The translations under genes were made by a program, and so were the position numbers. From Alphaproteobacteria bacterium (GTDB lineage: Bacteria; Pseudomonadota; Alphaproteobacteria; Rhizobiales; GCA-2746425): a stretch of DNA of 64,000 nt. The notes under the pieces are model-generated. The model was not told where the DNA came from, ran no database searches, and saw only the letters and a program-made list of their open reading frames with translations. Positions 8,859 to 17,378 of this stretch are shown here, in pieces. The stretch is taken from assembly GCA_024743215.1 (NCBI GenBank), contig JANSWZ010000001.1, positions 682,001 through 746,000 of the forward strand, written 5' to 3'. How positions within the stretch are numbered: the stretch's first letter is position 1; the number at the start of each line of letters is the position of its first letter.

Positions 8859-9611
8859 TCATCTGGACGCGGCGTAGTAGGAAACCCTGCGTTCAAGATA
8901 GGCCAGGAATTCCGACAGCGTGAATGCAAGCGCAAACAGAACAATCAGTACGGCCCAGAAATGGGACATCATGAAATTGTTGGAGTATAGTTCAAAAAGC
9001 GCTCCAAATCCGACAATCGAGATCAACAATTGACCGATGATCACACCCTTTACCGCCCGGATAACACCAATGCGCACTCCCCCCAATATCTCCGGAAGAG
9101 CGGCCCAAAAATAGACCTTGAAGAACGCATCCAAGGGGGAAGCCCCAAAACTGCGCGCCATTTCCACAAGTGACCTGTTGATCTGTTTCACGCCAGCCCG
9201 CGAGTTCAGAATGATAATCCAGATTGCGAACAGCGTCGTGGTGATGATGATTGATTTCATGCCGAAACCAAACAGCACCATCAGTACGGGGACAAGAGCA
9301 GTCAGTGGCGCACTGAGGAAAATGTTGACCCAAGGCAAAATCAATTCATCAAGCAGTCTGCTTTTGCCGATCAAAATTCCAACCGGTATGCCGATAACAA
9401 CAGCAAAGAACACACCGCTGATAAATGCATAAGCCGTTTCATACATCGCTTTCAGAAACGCTGGTGTACCGATCACATTGAACAATGTAACCAGAACTTC
9501 GGACAGTGGCGGGATAAAAAACGTCCAGCCTGTTTGCCCAACGATTTCCCAGAGCAGGGCCCACAAAAGCAGCGACGACATGGCCGGTAGTCTGCGTCCG
9601 AATAATATCAT
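8859..9611 (-). CDS. ABC transporter permease (NitT/TauT family)
   Basis: Integral membrane subunit of an importer, 250 residues with about six transmembrane helices. The cytoplasmic EAA-type coupling loop reads EMARSFGASPLDAFFKVYFW around residue 151 and would dock on the ATPase encoded just upstream. It resembles SsuC/TauC-type permeases. Last gene of a four-gene minus-strand operon (binding protein, permease, ATPase, permease), so the importer has two different permease subunits. Substrate unknown. Confidence 0.88.
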   Translation of the reverse strand: MILFGRRLPAMSSLLLWALLWEIVGQTGWTFFIPPLSEVLVTLFNVIGTPAFLKAMYETAYAFISGVFFAVVIGIPVGILIGKSRLLDELILPWVNIFLSAPLTALVPVLMVLFGFGMKSIIITTTLFAIWIIILNSRAGVKQINRSLVEMARSFGASPLDAFFKVYFWAALPEILGGVRIGVIRAVKGVIIGQLLISIVGFGALFELYSNNFMMSHFWAVLIVLFALAFTLSEFLAYLERRVSYYAASR

Positions 9612-9617
9612 GTCACC

Positions 9618-10418
9618 CTACTCCACATAATTGCGCAAGGACGCCCAAATTTGATCTACGATATCAAGATACTCGGGAGACCGACGGATGTTTTCTACAT
9701 CGGTGCCACGGAAACTTGTTGGACGAATGATCTCCGACACACGGCTTGGCCGTGGCAACAGAATTGCAATTTGATCCGAGACATAGACCGCTTCTTCGAT
9801 GGAATGCGTAACAAAGATGAAAGTCTTGTTCTCGTTACGAACCAGTTCAAGCATATCTTCCTGGAACTTGCGTCTGTTTTGCTCATCAACTGCCGAAAAA
9901 GGCTCATCGAGCAACAGCACTTGCGCATCCACGGAAAGCGCTCTTGCCAGGCCAACACGCTGACGCATGCCGCCTGACAGTTCATGTGGATAGGCCTTTT
10001 CAAACCCTGATAGGCCGACATCATTGATGTATTTTTCTGCAATTGCCTCGCGTTCTGACTTTGCAACACCTCGAAGTTCCAACCCGAAAGCTACGTTGCG
10101 GATAACGCTTGCCCATGGCAACAGCGCGAAATCCTGGAAGACAAACGCGCGATCCGGGCCAGGACCAGTGACCCTTTTGCCTTCAATTTCGATTTCGCCG
10201 GATGTTGGCTCCAACAATCCCGCAATTATCTTGAGCAAAGTTGTCTTTCCGCATCCAGAAGGCCCCAATAGTGAGGTCAGTTGGCCGCGTGGGAACTCGA
10301 GCGACAAATCACGCAGAGCTTCAACGGTCCCATAGTTCTTCGAGACATTACGAACTGAAACTGCGGAATCCGTTTCGACAGGTGCTGGCATTTCTAAAGC
10401 GTCGCTAGTCTGAGACAT
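9618..10418 (-). CDS. ABC transporter ATP-binding protein (NitT/TauT family)
   Basis: Cytoplasmic ATPase that powers the importer, 266 residues. Walker A GPSGCGKTTLL, Q-loop VFQDFALLPW, ABC signature LSGGMRQRVGLARAL, Walker B VLLLDEPFSAVD and switch His FVTHS are all present and in order. The ATG at 10418 overlaps the upstream permease by 14 bases; an ATG at 10454 would overlap it by 50 and adds an unconserved tail. Six bases separate it from the downstream permease gene. Confidence 0.92.
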   Translation of the reverse strand: MSQTSDALEMPAPVETDSAVSVRNVSKNYGTVEALRDLSLEFPRGQLTSLLGPSGCGKTTLLKIIAGLLEPTSGEIEIEGKRVTGPGPDRAFVFQDFALLPWASVIRNVAFGLELRGVAKSEREAIAEKYINDVGLSGFEKAYPHELSGGMRQRVGLARALSVDAQVLLLDEPFSAVDEQNRRKFQEDMLELVRNENKTFIFVTHSIEEAVYVSDQIAILLPRPSRVSEIIRPTSFRGTDVENIRRSPEYLDIVDQIWASLRNYVE

Positions 10419-11166
10419 AACCGCGATTGTTCCCTTCAAATAGGAAGTTTTCAATTCGCTCCAGCAGGTTCAGGAAGAGCACTGCCAAAACAATTATGGA
10501 AAAAATAGCTGCATACATTGAGGGGTAGTCAGCAATCGAGCGGCTGTAGGTGATAATGTCCCCGACACCTGTGGGCGTAATTTTCAACTCCGACAGGATA
10601 GCGCCGATGAATCCGGCCGATATGCCAAGCCGCAATCCGGAGAAGATCACGGGAGAAGCAGCGGGGATGACAATTTTCAAGACAATATCCCGATCTGTTG
10701 CCAGGAAAGACTTACCCATATCCTTGATGGAGGCTGGCGTATTGCGCACGGCGCTGGCTGTATTGAGCACAATTACCGGCATTGCCATAATGCAGACAAC
10801 AAACACTTTCGATGTCAGGCCAATACCATAGGCCATGACCAGAATTGGTATCAGAGCCGCAAGCGGCGCGGCCTGCATGACAATGAATATGGGAGAAAAC
10901 AGCCATTCAAACCGCTGGCTCAGTCCAACCCACAATCCAATACCTATTCCGAAAAAGGCGGAAATTGAAACACCGACCACCAGTGGCTTCAGAGTTTCAG
11001 CATAGGCTGTGAAAATGGTGCCTTCGATCGTTAGTCTGAAAAGCGCCTGCATTGATTCAATGAATGTCGGAAATGCGAAACTGACCGGAACACGGCCCGC
11101 GATCTCCCACGCCCCGAACACAATAAATGCAGAGAGCAACTTTAGTGCAAGAGGACGATGGATCAT
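10405..11166 (-). CDS. ABC transporter permease (NitT/TauT family), first of two
   Basis: Second membrane subunit, 253 residues, about six helices starting with an N-terminal LALKLLSAFIVFGAWEIAG. The coupling loop is DMGKSFLATDRDIVLKIVIP followed by GLRLGISAGF. It differs from the other permease of the operon, pointing to a heterodimeric channel. A perfect 8-bp hairpin lies between this gene and the binding-protein gene, a common way to make more binding protein than membrane subunits. Confidence 0.88.
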   Translation of the reverse strand: MIHRPLALKLLSAFIVFGAWEIAGRVPVSFAFPTFIESMQALFRLTIEGTIFTAYAETLKPLVVGVSISAFFGIGIGLWVGLSQRFEWLFSPIFIVMQAAPLAALIPILVMAYGIGLTSKVFVVCIMAMPVIVLNTASAVRNTPASIKDMGKSFLATDRDIVLKIVIPAASPVIFSGLRLGISAGFIGAILSELKITPTGVGDIITYSRSIADYPSMYAAIFSIIVLAVLFLNLLERIENFLFEGNNRGYVSD

Positions 11167-11194
11167 CTTAGCTCACCTGAGGCTTTGGAAAAGA

Positions 11195-11223
11195 GCCACC
11201 CGCCAAAACTATGGACGGGTGGC
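11195..11223 (-). promoter_or_regulatory. Intercistronic hairpin between binding-protein and permease genes
   Basis: GCCACCCG (11195-11202) pairs perfectly with CGGGTGGC (11216-11223) around a 13-base loop. No T-run follows on the minus strand, so it is more likely an RNA-stabilising or attenuating hairpin than a full terminator. Confidence 0.5.
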
Positions 11224-11234
11224 AGGTGACGAAA

Positions 11235-12212
11235 TTACTTCGCCATTGCCGCGTCAAGCGGCGCAAGGTACCAAAAGTCTTCGATGTTCAGAGTTGATGG
11301 ATCGCCGTCCAGCTGTCCGGCAGCCGAATACCATTCCATGTCAGCCTGGGCTGCATTGCGCCCACCGCCATTGGGGTCGTAAAGACCGCCAGCAACGGCA
11401 TCGGTGTAAAACCCATCCAACTCGGCAAGGAGTTCCTGTGGCAACTGGCCAATTGGGCCGTCTGGGTCTGTTTCTCTGCTGATAATCGTTGGATCTTTGT
11501 GCATGTCCTGCCAAACACTTGCGAGTGCTTTTACAAAGATGTCGACCTGCTCTTCGTTTTCCTTGATCCAATCCAGATTGGCAAAGAGCGCTTCATCGCT
11601 TGAATCAACTTCAAACATCGGCAAAACGTTGAATTTGTCCGGGAACTGCTTCACGACCTTGTTCTTGTTGGATAGATCAATGATTGTTGCATCAGTCTGT
11701 CCACCGACCAAAGCCACCACACGGTTTGAGGAGCCTGGGACGTAAGACCGTTTGCCGAACTTGATGCCGATCTTGTCTTCGATGACATTCGCGATCGAGT
11801 CTGTGCCGCCCCCACGTGAGTGAAGCAGAATTGGCTGACCATCAAGATCTTTCAGATCATCATATTTCTTGCTTGTGACCGGAAAGAACTTGAGTTTTGA
11901 CAGCTGGAAAATAATACGGATCGGCGCTTTTGAACGCTGCATGGCGGAGTAAGGTGTGCCAAATCCGATATTCATCTGACCGCTCAGAACCGCCTGAATT
12001 GCCAGTTCTTCATCAGAAAAAGCCGTCCATTCGTAATCAAGACCAGCAGCTTTGGCGCGATCGAGCGCAACAAAGAATGCCGCCAACTCATCAGACGGCG
12101 TCTCTGCCAAAGCAATTTTCAGTTTTTCCGCGTAGGATGTCGACAACATCAAACCCGCAGCAAGCGGCATTGCAACCGCAAAAGTAGCAATTTTCTTCAG
12201 TAGTTTTCTCAT
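11235..12212 (-). CDS. ABC transporter substrate-binding protein (NitT/TauT family)
   Basis: Periplasmic receptor of the importer, 325 residues. A classic Sec signal peptide is visible (MRKLLKKIATFAVAMPLAAG, cleavage near SYA-EK). The mature part begins KLKIALAETPSDE and continues with ELAIQAVLSGQMNIGFGTP, the pattern of SsuA/THI5-like (NMT1) binding proteins, which bind small organic acids, sulfonates or pyrimidine precursors. A strong GGAGG precedes the ATG. First gene of the operon, so its upstream region near 12213-12315 should hold the promoter; the neighbouring FadR-type regulator is a candidate controller. Ligand unknown. Confidence 0.88.
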   Translation of the reverse strand: MRKLLKKIATFAVAMPLAAGLMLSTSYAEKLKIALAETPSDELAAFFVALDRAKAAGLDYEWTAFSDEELAIQAVLSGQMNIGFGTPYSAMQRSKAPIRIIFQLSKLKFFPVTSKKYDDLKDLDGQPILLHSRGGGTDSIANVIEDKIGIKFGKRSYVPGSSNRVVALVGGQTDATIIDLSNKNKVVKQFPDKFNVLPMFEVDSSDEALFANLDWIKENEEQVDIFVKALASVWQDMHKDPTIISRETDPDGPIGQLPQELLAELDGFYTDAVAGGLYDPNGGGRNAAQADMEWYSAAGQLDGDPSTLNIEDFWYLAPLDAAMAK

Positions 12213-12315
12213 TTTTTCCTCCCAGAGAATACTGTTTCATGTTGAAGGCAATTGAGGCTTTTCCGCTTCTATTGCCCTTCTTTTTGACCGCCCTCCAACG
12301 GCTATGTTCTCGGCG

Positions 12316-13011
12316 TCAGATGTCTCCAAACAATCGTCCGGAGACGGATTTCAAATGCACGCGCATGGCATCGTAGGCTGCTGCAGGTTCTCGATTGGAG
12401 ATCGCCGAAGCAATATCTGCATGCTCTTTAAAGCTGGTGTGGTTTGACGGTGGCTTTATGGATTGGCGGGTGACACTGCCCCACGCAACCGCGCGGTGTA
12501 CAAGGTTTAGCTGATCGAAAATTGACAGAAGCAAGAGATTGTCACTTGCCTCAGCAATGGCCCGGTGGAAGTGGTCATCCTGCACTTCATACAGTTTCCA
12601 GTTCTCAGCCGCGCGCGCACGCTCCATGGCAATACGCATCCGGCTCAGCGCGTCACCAGAAGCATTGATAGCGGCCTCGCGCGCAATGGCCGGTTCCACA
12701 GCAAGACGCGCCCGCATCATCCGAAACGGTGTGAGTTGCTTGCCAAGTTCAATTGGCGATGCAGTCATGCTGTCCAGATCTTCGACGGTCGCGGCAACAA
12801 ATGTGCCTTTACCGACATGTCGCCAGATTGTGCCCTCGCGTTCCAGAGCATCCAGTGCCTTGCGCAACGTATTACGGCTGTATCCAAGCTCTGCGGTTAG
12901 CTTGCGCTCGGACGGTAGCCGCTGCCCGGGTTTCAATCCACTAGACTGGATGTATTGACGCAAACCACTCAGCGCGTCGCCCGTTGCTACGATATTATCA
13001 GATGCGAGCAT
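12316..13011 (-). CDS. GntR-family transcriptional regulator, FadR/FCD subfamily
   Basis: A 231-residue DNA-binding repressor or activator. The N-terminal winged helix is textbook GntR (GQRLPSERKLTAELGYSRNTLRKALDAL, given here only by its key residues LPSERxLxxxLGYSRxTLRxAL at about 28-52). The C-terminal half is a helical FCD domain, with His residues (DDHFHRAIAEAS and HADI) at spacings that usually bind a metal and an organic acid ligand. GGAGG precedes the ATG. It is divergent from the FAH-family hydrolase gene; repeated ATTGGT half-sites between the two are probable operators. Confidence 0.9.
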   Translation of the reverse strand: MLASDNIVATGDALSGLRQYIQSSGLKPGQRLPSERKLTAELGYSRNTLRKALDALEREGTIWRHVGKGTFVAATVEDLDSMTASPIELGKQLTPFRMMRARLAVEPAIAREAAINASGDALSRMRIAMERARAAENWKLYEVQDDHFHRAIAEASDNLLLLSIFDQLNLVHRAVAWGSVTRQSIKPPSNHTSFKEHADIASAISNREPAAAYDAMRVHLKSVSGRLFGDI

Positions 13012-13023
13012 TCATTCCTCCAA

Positions 13024-13117
13024 ATTGGTTGACCAATTTTACATTTTCACAACCAATCAAATCCCAGAATATGAATTGGTTCACAAAATGCAACCAAAAT
13101 ATTATATTGGTCACGAT
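13024..13117. promoter_or_regulatory. Probable operator cluster of the FadR-type regulator
   Basis: A near-perfect 14-bp palindrome ATTGGTTGACCAAT lies at 13024-13037, and further ATTGGT half-sites occur at 13075-13080 and 13106-13111, with AACCAAT at 13051-13057. FadR/FCD regulators typically bind TGGTnnnACCA-like sites, so this divergent region probably carries several operators controlling both the regulator and the FAH-family gene. Confidence 0.6.
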
Positions 13118-13178
13118 TGATTTTCTAAAGTTCTTGCCATATGTCAAAAGAACAGCACCAAATTTATGGGATATTCCA

Positions 13179-13862
13179 ATGTCAGATTATGTAATACCGG
13201 CTCCAAAAATTCCAACGATTCCCGTCGAAGGCGGGGGTGAATTTCCTGTGAGGCGTGTTTACTGTATTGGACGCAATTACGCGGCACATTCCATTGAAAT
13301 GGGAGATGATCCGGATCGCGATCCTCCGTTCTTTTTCCAAAAAAACCCAAATAATTTAGATGCTTCCGGTGATTTCCCCTACCCAAGCCAGACATCTGAT
13401 GTACATTATGAAGTCGAAATGGCAGTCGCACTCAAAACCGGTGGAACCAATATTTCAACCGCAGACGCGCTGGATCACGTATATGGTTATGCCGCCTGTC
13501 TGGACATGACGCGTCGAGATCTACAGGGCGAGGCAAAGAAAAAAGGGCGCCCTTGGGAAATTGGCAAAGCTTTCGAACGCTCTGGACCAATTGGACCATT
13601 GCAGCTGGTTTCGGAGGTCGGCCATCCTGACAATGGTCGTGTCGAACTCCTGGTGAACGACGAAGTCCAGCAGGAAGGCGATCTCAATCAGATGATCTGG
13701 AAAGTACCGGAGATGATCTCTTACCTCTCCGACTTTTTTGAACTGGAACCTGGTGACGTCATCATGTCCGGAACCCCGTCCGGTGTCGGCCCCATCCAAA
13801 AAGGCGACGTGATGGTGGTCAACATTGCCGGTCTGAATTCGCTCACCGTCAAAGTTACCTGA
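13179..13862 (+). CDS. Fumarylacetoacetate hydrolase-family protein (fumarylpyruvate hydrolase-like)
   Basis: A 227-residue metal-dependent C-C bond hydrolase. RVYCIGRNYAAHSIEMGDDP and PPFFFQK at the start are characteristic of the fumarylpyruvate/acylpyruvate branch (gentisate-type ring cleavage). Metal ligands are visible as the two Glu of YEVEMAV and the Asp of ACLDMTRRDLQ, and the family block GDVIMSGTPSGVGP is intact. The ATG at 13179 starts the conserved protein; an in-frame ATG at 12984 would begin inside the regulator gene. Likely controlled by the divergent GntR regulator. No ring-cleavage dioxygenase is nearby, so the substrate is open. Confidence 0.88.
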   Translation: MSDYVIPAPKIPTIPVEGGGEFPVRRVYCIGRNYAAHSIEMGDDPDRDPPFFFQKNPNNLDASGDFPYPSQTSDVHYEVEMAVALKTGGTNISTADALDHVYGYAACLDMTRRDLQGEAKKKGRPWEIGKAFERSGPIGPLQLVSEVGHPDNGRVELLVNDEVQQEGDLNQMIWKVPEMISYLSDFFELEPGDVIMSGTPSGVGPIQKGDVMVVNIAGLNSLTVKVT

Positions 13863-13878
13863 TCAAAAGCGCATCCAG

Positions 13879-13906
13879 ACACCTCGGCGAGATCTAGCCG
13901 AGGTGT
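13879..13906 (+). terminator. Hairpin after the FAH-family gene
   Basis: ACACCTCGGC (13879-13888) pairs perfectly with GCCGAGGTGT (13897-13906), 8-base loop. No clear T-run follows, so termination strength is uncertain. Confidence 0.55.
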
Positions 13907-13964
13907 GATTGGGTCAAATAACAACGCACGGACAGAGTTCATACCCAACTGTCAACAAAACAGG

Positions 13965-14094
13965 ATGGCGGCGCCTTTATAGGGGCAGTAACCGACCTGC
14001 CTGGGTGCGTGGACTTGTGATTGTTTTTGGTACTCATATCTACGGATTAGATCGAGACAAAGACGGTATCGGGGTTGAGCGGGCTTTAGCATGA
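13965..14094 (+). pseudogene. Possible decayed Excalibur-type calcium-binding tail
   Basis: One frame ends YGLDRDKDGIGVE, close to the LDxDxDGxxCE core of Excalibur domains (as found at the end of secreted nucleases), and an adjacent frame holds Cys-containing residues (TCLGAWTCDCFWYSYL). No single open frame links them, and the final Cys is replaced. This may be a frameshifted remnant; the evidence is thin. Confidence 0.2.
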
Positions 14095-14123
14095 TCGAAT
14101 GAAGCAGATGATCAAAAAGTTTG

Positions 14124-14597
14124 CTAAGCTCCGTCATTGCCGCTTCGCTTGGGAAATTCCGGTTCAATTCGAAACACTAGTTCTGTCAAACTGATTAAAA
14201 TCAAAACATGCCAAATTAACACTACCAGAGCACCGGAGTTGAATAGAGCCTCAGTCACATCAGAAGCGCAGGCAACAGGCTTAACAATTACCAATACTGC
14301 TCCCATAATGAATAACGCAATCAGCCAACTACTCGCCTTCCGTAAGTTTTCTCGTGACTTGGCAAGCCCACCTGGCTTTCCATACCGTTCTTCAATACGA
14401 TTAAAAGCGAGATGAATGTTGGCTACAGATGCAAGCGTAATGGCCAGTATTACACCAAGTATGTTCAGGAATTCATGATTCACAAATCCGTCCAAAAAGA
14501 CGTTGGCGTCGGATAGATATAACGGCTTGACCAACGAAATTACCGTTAGTGCAATGGCAGAAACCAAAAGTATCAGGTATGAAAGTGTTCTACCCAT
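14124..14597 (-). CDS. Unrecognised four-helix membrane protein
   Basis: 157 residues with about four transmembrane segments: roughly residues 3-24 (LSYLILLVSAIALTVISLV), 42-62, 90-108 and 121-143. The charged stretch RIEERYGKPGGLAKSRENLRKAS would sit in the cytoplasm. I do not recognise the family. The start ATG overlaps the upstream stop codon by one base (TGATG), so translation is coupled to the cytosolic protein encoded before it. The tight pair, soluble protein then small membrane protein, beside a tRNA gene, looks like an accessory module; function unknown. Confidence 0.65.
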   Translation of the reverse strand: MGRTLSYLILLVSAIALTVISLVKPLYLSDANVFLDGFVNHEFLNILGVILAITLASVANIHLAFNRIEERYGKPGGLAKSRENLRKASSWLIALFIMGAVLVIVKPVACASDVTEALFNSGALVVLIWHVLILISLTELVFRIEPEFPKRSGNDGA

Positions 14598-15442
14598 CAA
14601 AAAATCCGATCTATAGCGACAGCTATTTTCTGCCAGAAGGATCCGGTTTCCGTCTCGGCCTGTCCAGTGTCAATTTCTTCAGTCACCAAATAGTCATCTG
14701 ACTGATACCTACCACCATCCATAGTTTTTGCAGTTATTCTTCCACCACCTTTCTCGACATGTTCTGCTATTTCGTTAAGATTGGACCCCGCTGTGTCCAA
14801 CGCTCCGTCACTTTTCAATTCAGTTTTCACGCGCGAAACGTTCCCTTTATCTCGCAGAACCTTCATCTCATCGGTAAAATCACCGGGATTATTGAACATG
14901 TTTGGCACGGCAACGTCGTAGGTGATGCTGGTGATGGTTCCGGCGTTTTGCTCTGCAAACTTTGAAAATGATCTTGATTGGGTAATTGGGAATGCGGAGA
15001 TTGAAAACGGCTCAGAAATCTCGCCTCCATCAAAATGGGATGCGAGAGAGGCCAAAATCGGCTCAGGCATCGCAACGTCAGTCCTATATTCAAACGCTAC
15101 TTTCTGGCCGTCATTGTGGTCTGTGGGGTCCATTAGAAATAGCGCTGCTTGCCAAGAATTGTGTTCAGTTGGGTCAAGCCCGTCCCAAGGAGCGGTGCGC
15201 TCTACAAGCGTTTTGTCGCGCGCGATCCATCCGACAATGAGGTTGTCCGGCAGTCCAACCTTTGTCGGGATCTCCGGGACAAAGAAAGAGTCTGCACTTC
15301 TGTGAGTGAATTTGAAACTGTCAGAAAATATCTCTCGCAGCCAAACCTCACGGCTGTACTCACCCCCATTTGCCGGGACCCTCTGAAAAGCGTCAGCCTG
15401 CTCACGGCGCTTTAGCGAAAACCGAAATAGAAAAAGCTGCAT
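14597..15442 (-). CDS. Unrecognised soluble protein, first gene of a two-gene module
   Basis: 281 residues from ATG 15442, with GGGGTGG five bases upstream; a TTG at 15454 would add four residues. No signal peptide, and no family that I can name. The N-terminus (MQLFLFRFSLKRREQ) and a central mixed alpha/beta region (SWQAALFLMDPTDHNDGQKVAF in part, FEYRTDV) look like a real folded protein. The C-terminal third is charged and ends in an amphipathic stretch (FWQKIAVAIDRIF) that could touch the membrane or the partner protein. It is co-transcribed with the membrane protein that follows. Upstream lie palindromic repeats and tRNA-Lys. Confidence 0.6.
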   Translation of the reverse strand: MQLFLFRFSLKRREQADAFQRVPANGGEYSREVWLREIFSDSFKFTHRSADSFFVPEIPTKVGLPDNLIVGWIARDKTLVERTAPWDGLDPTEHNSWQAALFLMDPTDHNDGQKVAFEYRTDVAMPEPILASLASHFDGGEISEPFSISAFPITQSRSFSKFAEQNAGTITSITYDVAVPNMFNNPGDFTDEMKVLRDKGNVSRVKTELKSDGALDTAGSNLNEIAEHVEKGGGRITAKTMDGGRYQSDDYLVTEEIDTGQAETETGSFWQKIAVAIDRIF

Positions 15443-15636
15443 AAACCACCCCAAGACATGCTGGAGCTATTCAAGCATTACATGTACTAAAAGTGGAGTC
15501 CTATTAGTTCGATACACTAAAAATTGCGTGCCCATCGTATCGTATAACCTATCTGAGATTATTGGTGCCTACCCTTCGCCCAACTGTCCAAAGGGTATAA
15601 GCGCAATGCCCTACGCCAGGACGAAACGCGAACATC

Positions 15637-15678
15637 AGGTCTCACATGAGACCATGAGACCTAGTTTGGAGGTCTCAT
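15637..15678. repeat. Nested palindromic repeats of GGTCTCA
   Basis: Four copies of one heptamer in alternating orientation: GGTCTCA 15638-15644, TGAGACC 15647-15653, ATGAGACCT 15654-15662 and AGGTCTCAT 15670-15678. The first pair forms a near-continuous palindrome and the second a 9-bp dyad with a 7-base spacer. It lies between tRNA-Lys and the two-gene module and could be an operator for that module or a trace of a mobile element. Confidence 0.6.
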
Positions 15679-15725
15679 GTTCTATTTTCGTTCTACGCAT
15701 AAAACAGGTAAGTCATTGAAAAGAT

Positions 15726-15801
<76 letters not shown>

Positions 15802-15892
15802 CTCAAGACTGCTCGCTATATAGATGCAGTCAGTAGCTGTAAATAGGACTTCTTTTATCATTTTCCAGTGACTGGATTGTCACTCAGCGTGA

Positions 15893-15913
15893 CCGGGCCA
15901 ACATCTGGCCCGG
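15893..15913 (-). terminator. Hairpin downstream of algD
   Basis: CCGGGCCA (15893-15900) and TGGCCCGG (15906-15913) form a perfect 8-bp stem with a 5-base loop just past the algD stop. There is no long T-run on the minus strand, but position and stability fit transcription termination. Confidence 0.6.
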
Positions 15914-15930
15914 AAACATGGTTTTAGGGA

Positions 15931-17343
15931 TTACCAACCGATCCCGAAATAATTGTCATGAGACGGTCTTTCGTCAAACAAGCGCACAACATCAATTATG
16001 GTTTTGGCATTCATCTGCTCGGAAACCAATTGCCGGAATTCTGAATTCTTCTGCGACACCACAATGGCATCGCAACGCTCCAACATTGATTCCGGTTCGT
16101 TTGATAACATGTTGGAAAAATTGGCTAATGTGCGTTGCAGATGTGGGCAGGACTGTTTGAGATAGGCCAGTTGCGTGTCGAGATGTGCGCCTTTTTCAAT
16201 GGCTGGATCGCATAGTTGAACTTCCAGACCGTCGGCCAGAGCCGCTTCAATTACATTCAGAACAGGGCTTTCGCGAAGGTCATCTGTGCCAGGCTTAAAG
16301 GCAACGCCAAGGAAGGCGACGCGTTTGGCGCCACTGCTGCGCAACGCATTAACTGCAACGTCAATCTGGTCAAAATTGGAAGGTGTCAGGCTGTCGATCA
16401 GCGGTACGGATACGCCAAGTTCATCTGCCAGATGACTGACGGCTCTGACTTCTTTGGGCAGGCACGACCCGCCAAAAGCGAATCCGGGTTTTAAATAGTA
16501 TGGCGACAGATTGAGTTTGGTATCCTGTACAAAAATATCCATGACCTGATGGCTGTCCACATCGAGTGGTTTGCAGATGCGTCCGATCTCGTTGGCAAAG
16601 CAAACCTTTGTCGCGTGCCAGACATTATCGACATATTTGACCATCTCTGCCACTTCGATGCTGGAGATGATCGCGTTTTCATCCACCGGCGCATAAAGTT
16701 CCTTGATGATCGCGGCCGTTTTTTCGTCGCTGGCGCCGATGACGGTTTTGGGCGGATTATGAAAATCCTCTACTGCTGTCCCTTCCCGCAAGAATTCCGG
16801 ATTGAAGCAGACACCAAAGTCCTGACCTGCGATCTTGCCTGAGATTTCTTCAATAATGGGCACCATGACGCCACATGTCGTGCCCGGTGGAATTGAGCAA
16901 CGCATGACTATGGTGTGAAACGCCTGCTTCACCTTAAGCGCTTGCCCGATTGTTGTGGCCACAGCGTTGATTGCCCGCATGTCACAGCCACCGCCTTCGG
17001 CAGTGGGGGTACCAACGGATACGAATGTAATATCTGTATCGAGGATTGCTCCGTGCAAATCTGTTGTCGCGCTGATCAGATTGCGTGTCACTCCAGCGGT
17101 CAGCATTTCTGCCAAATTCATTTCATGGATGGGAGATTGTCCAGCCGCGATGGACGCAACTTTCTGTTCGTCCAGATCAACACCAACAACCTTGTGTCCA
17201 AGGCTCGACAGGCATGCGGTAGAGACGGCCCCCACATAGCCCAAGCCGACTATGCTGACAGATGGCAGTTCTTTATTGTGAGGTGCAGCAGTATCGATGA
17301 TTGATGCGACGTTGGTTGGATCGAATGTAGAATGAATAGTCAT
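15931..17343 (-). CDS. algD: GDP-mannose 6-dehydrogenase (AlgD type)
   Basis: Oxidises GDP-mannose twice to GDP-mannuronate, the committed step toward alginate-type polymers. 470 residues: Rossmann motif SIVGLGYVGAVSTACLSSLG near residue 30, FNPEFLREGTAVEDF, the substrate Lys in EVAEMVKYVDNVWHA, the catalytic Cys in PGFAFGGSCLPKEVRA, and the second nucleotide fold with FKPGTDDLRESP. From memory, the phrase order and the closing GIGW match Pseudomonas AlgD more than UDP-glucose dehydrogenases. GGAG precedes the ATG. It is divergent from alg44 and has its own sigma54-type promoter (17379-17393) plus an upstream TTGCA dyad. An N-terminal extension of about 25 residues precedes the usual start. 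Confidence 0.88.
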   Translation of the reverse strand: MTIHSTFDPTNVASIIDTAAPHNKELPSVSIVGLGYVGAVSTACLSSLGHKVVGVDLDEQKVASIAAGQSPIHEMNLAEMLTAGVTRNLISATTDLHGAILDTDITFVSVGTPTAEGGGCDMRAINAVATTIGQALKVKQAFHTIVMRCSIPPGTTCGVMVPIIEEISGKIAGQDFGVCFNPEFLREGTAVEDFHNPPKTVIGASDEKTAAIIKELYAPVDENAIISSIEVAEMVKYVDNVWHATKVCFANEIGRICKPLDVDSHQVMDIFVQDTKLNLSPYYLKPGFAFGGSCLPKEVRAVSHLADELGVSVPLIDSLTPSNFDQIDVAVNALRSSGAKRVAFLGVAFKPGTDDLRESPVLNVIEAALADGLEVQLCDPAIEKGAHLDTQLAYLKQSCPHLQRTLANFSNMLSNEPESMLERCDAIVVSQKNSEFRQLVSEQMNAKTIIDVVRLFDERPSHDNYFGIGW

Positions 17344-17378
17344 TGAATTGCTCCATTGGTTTGTCTGGACAATTCATT

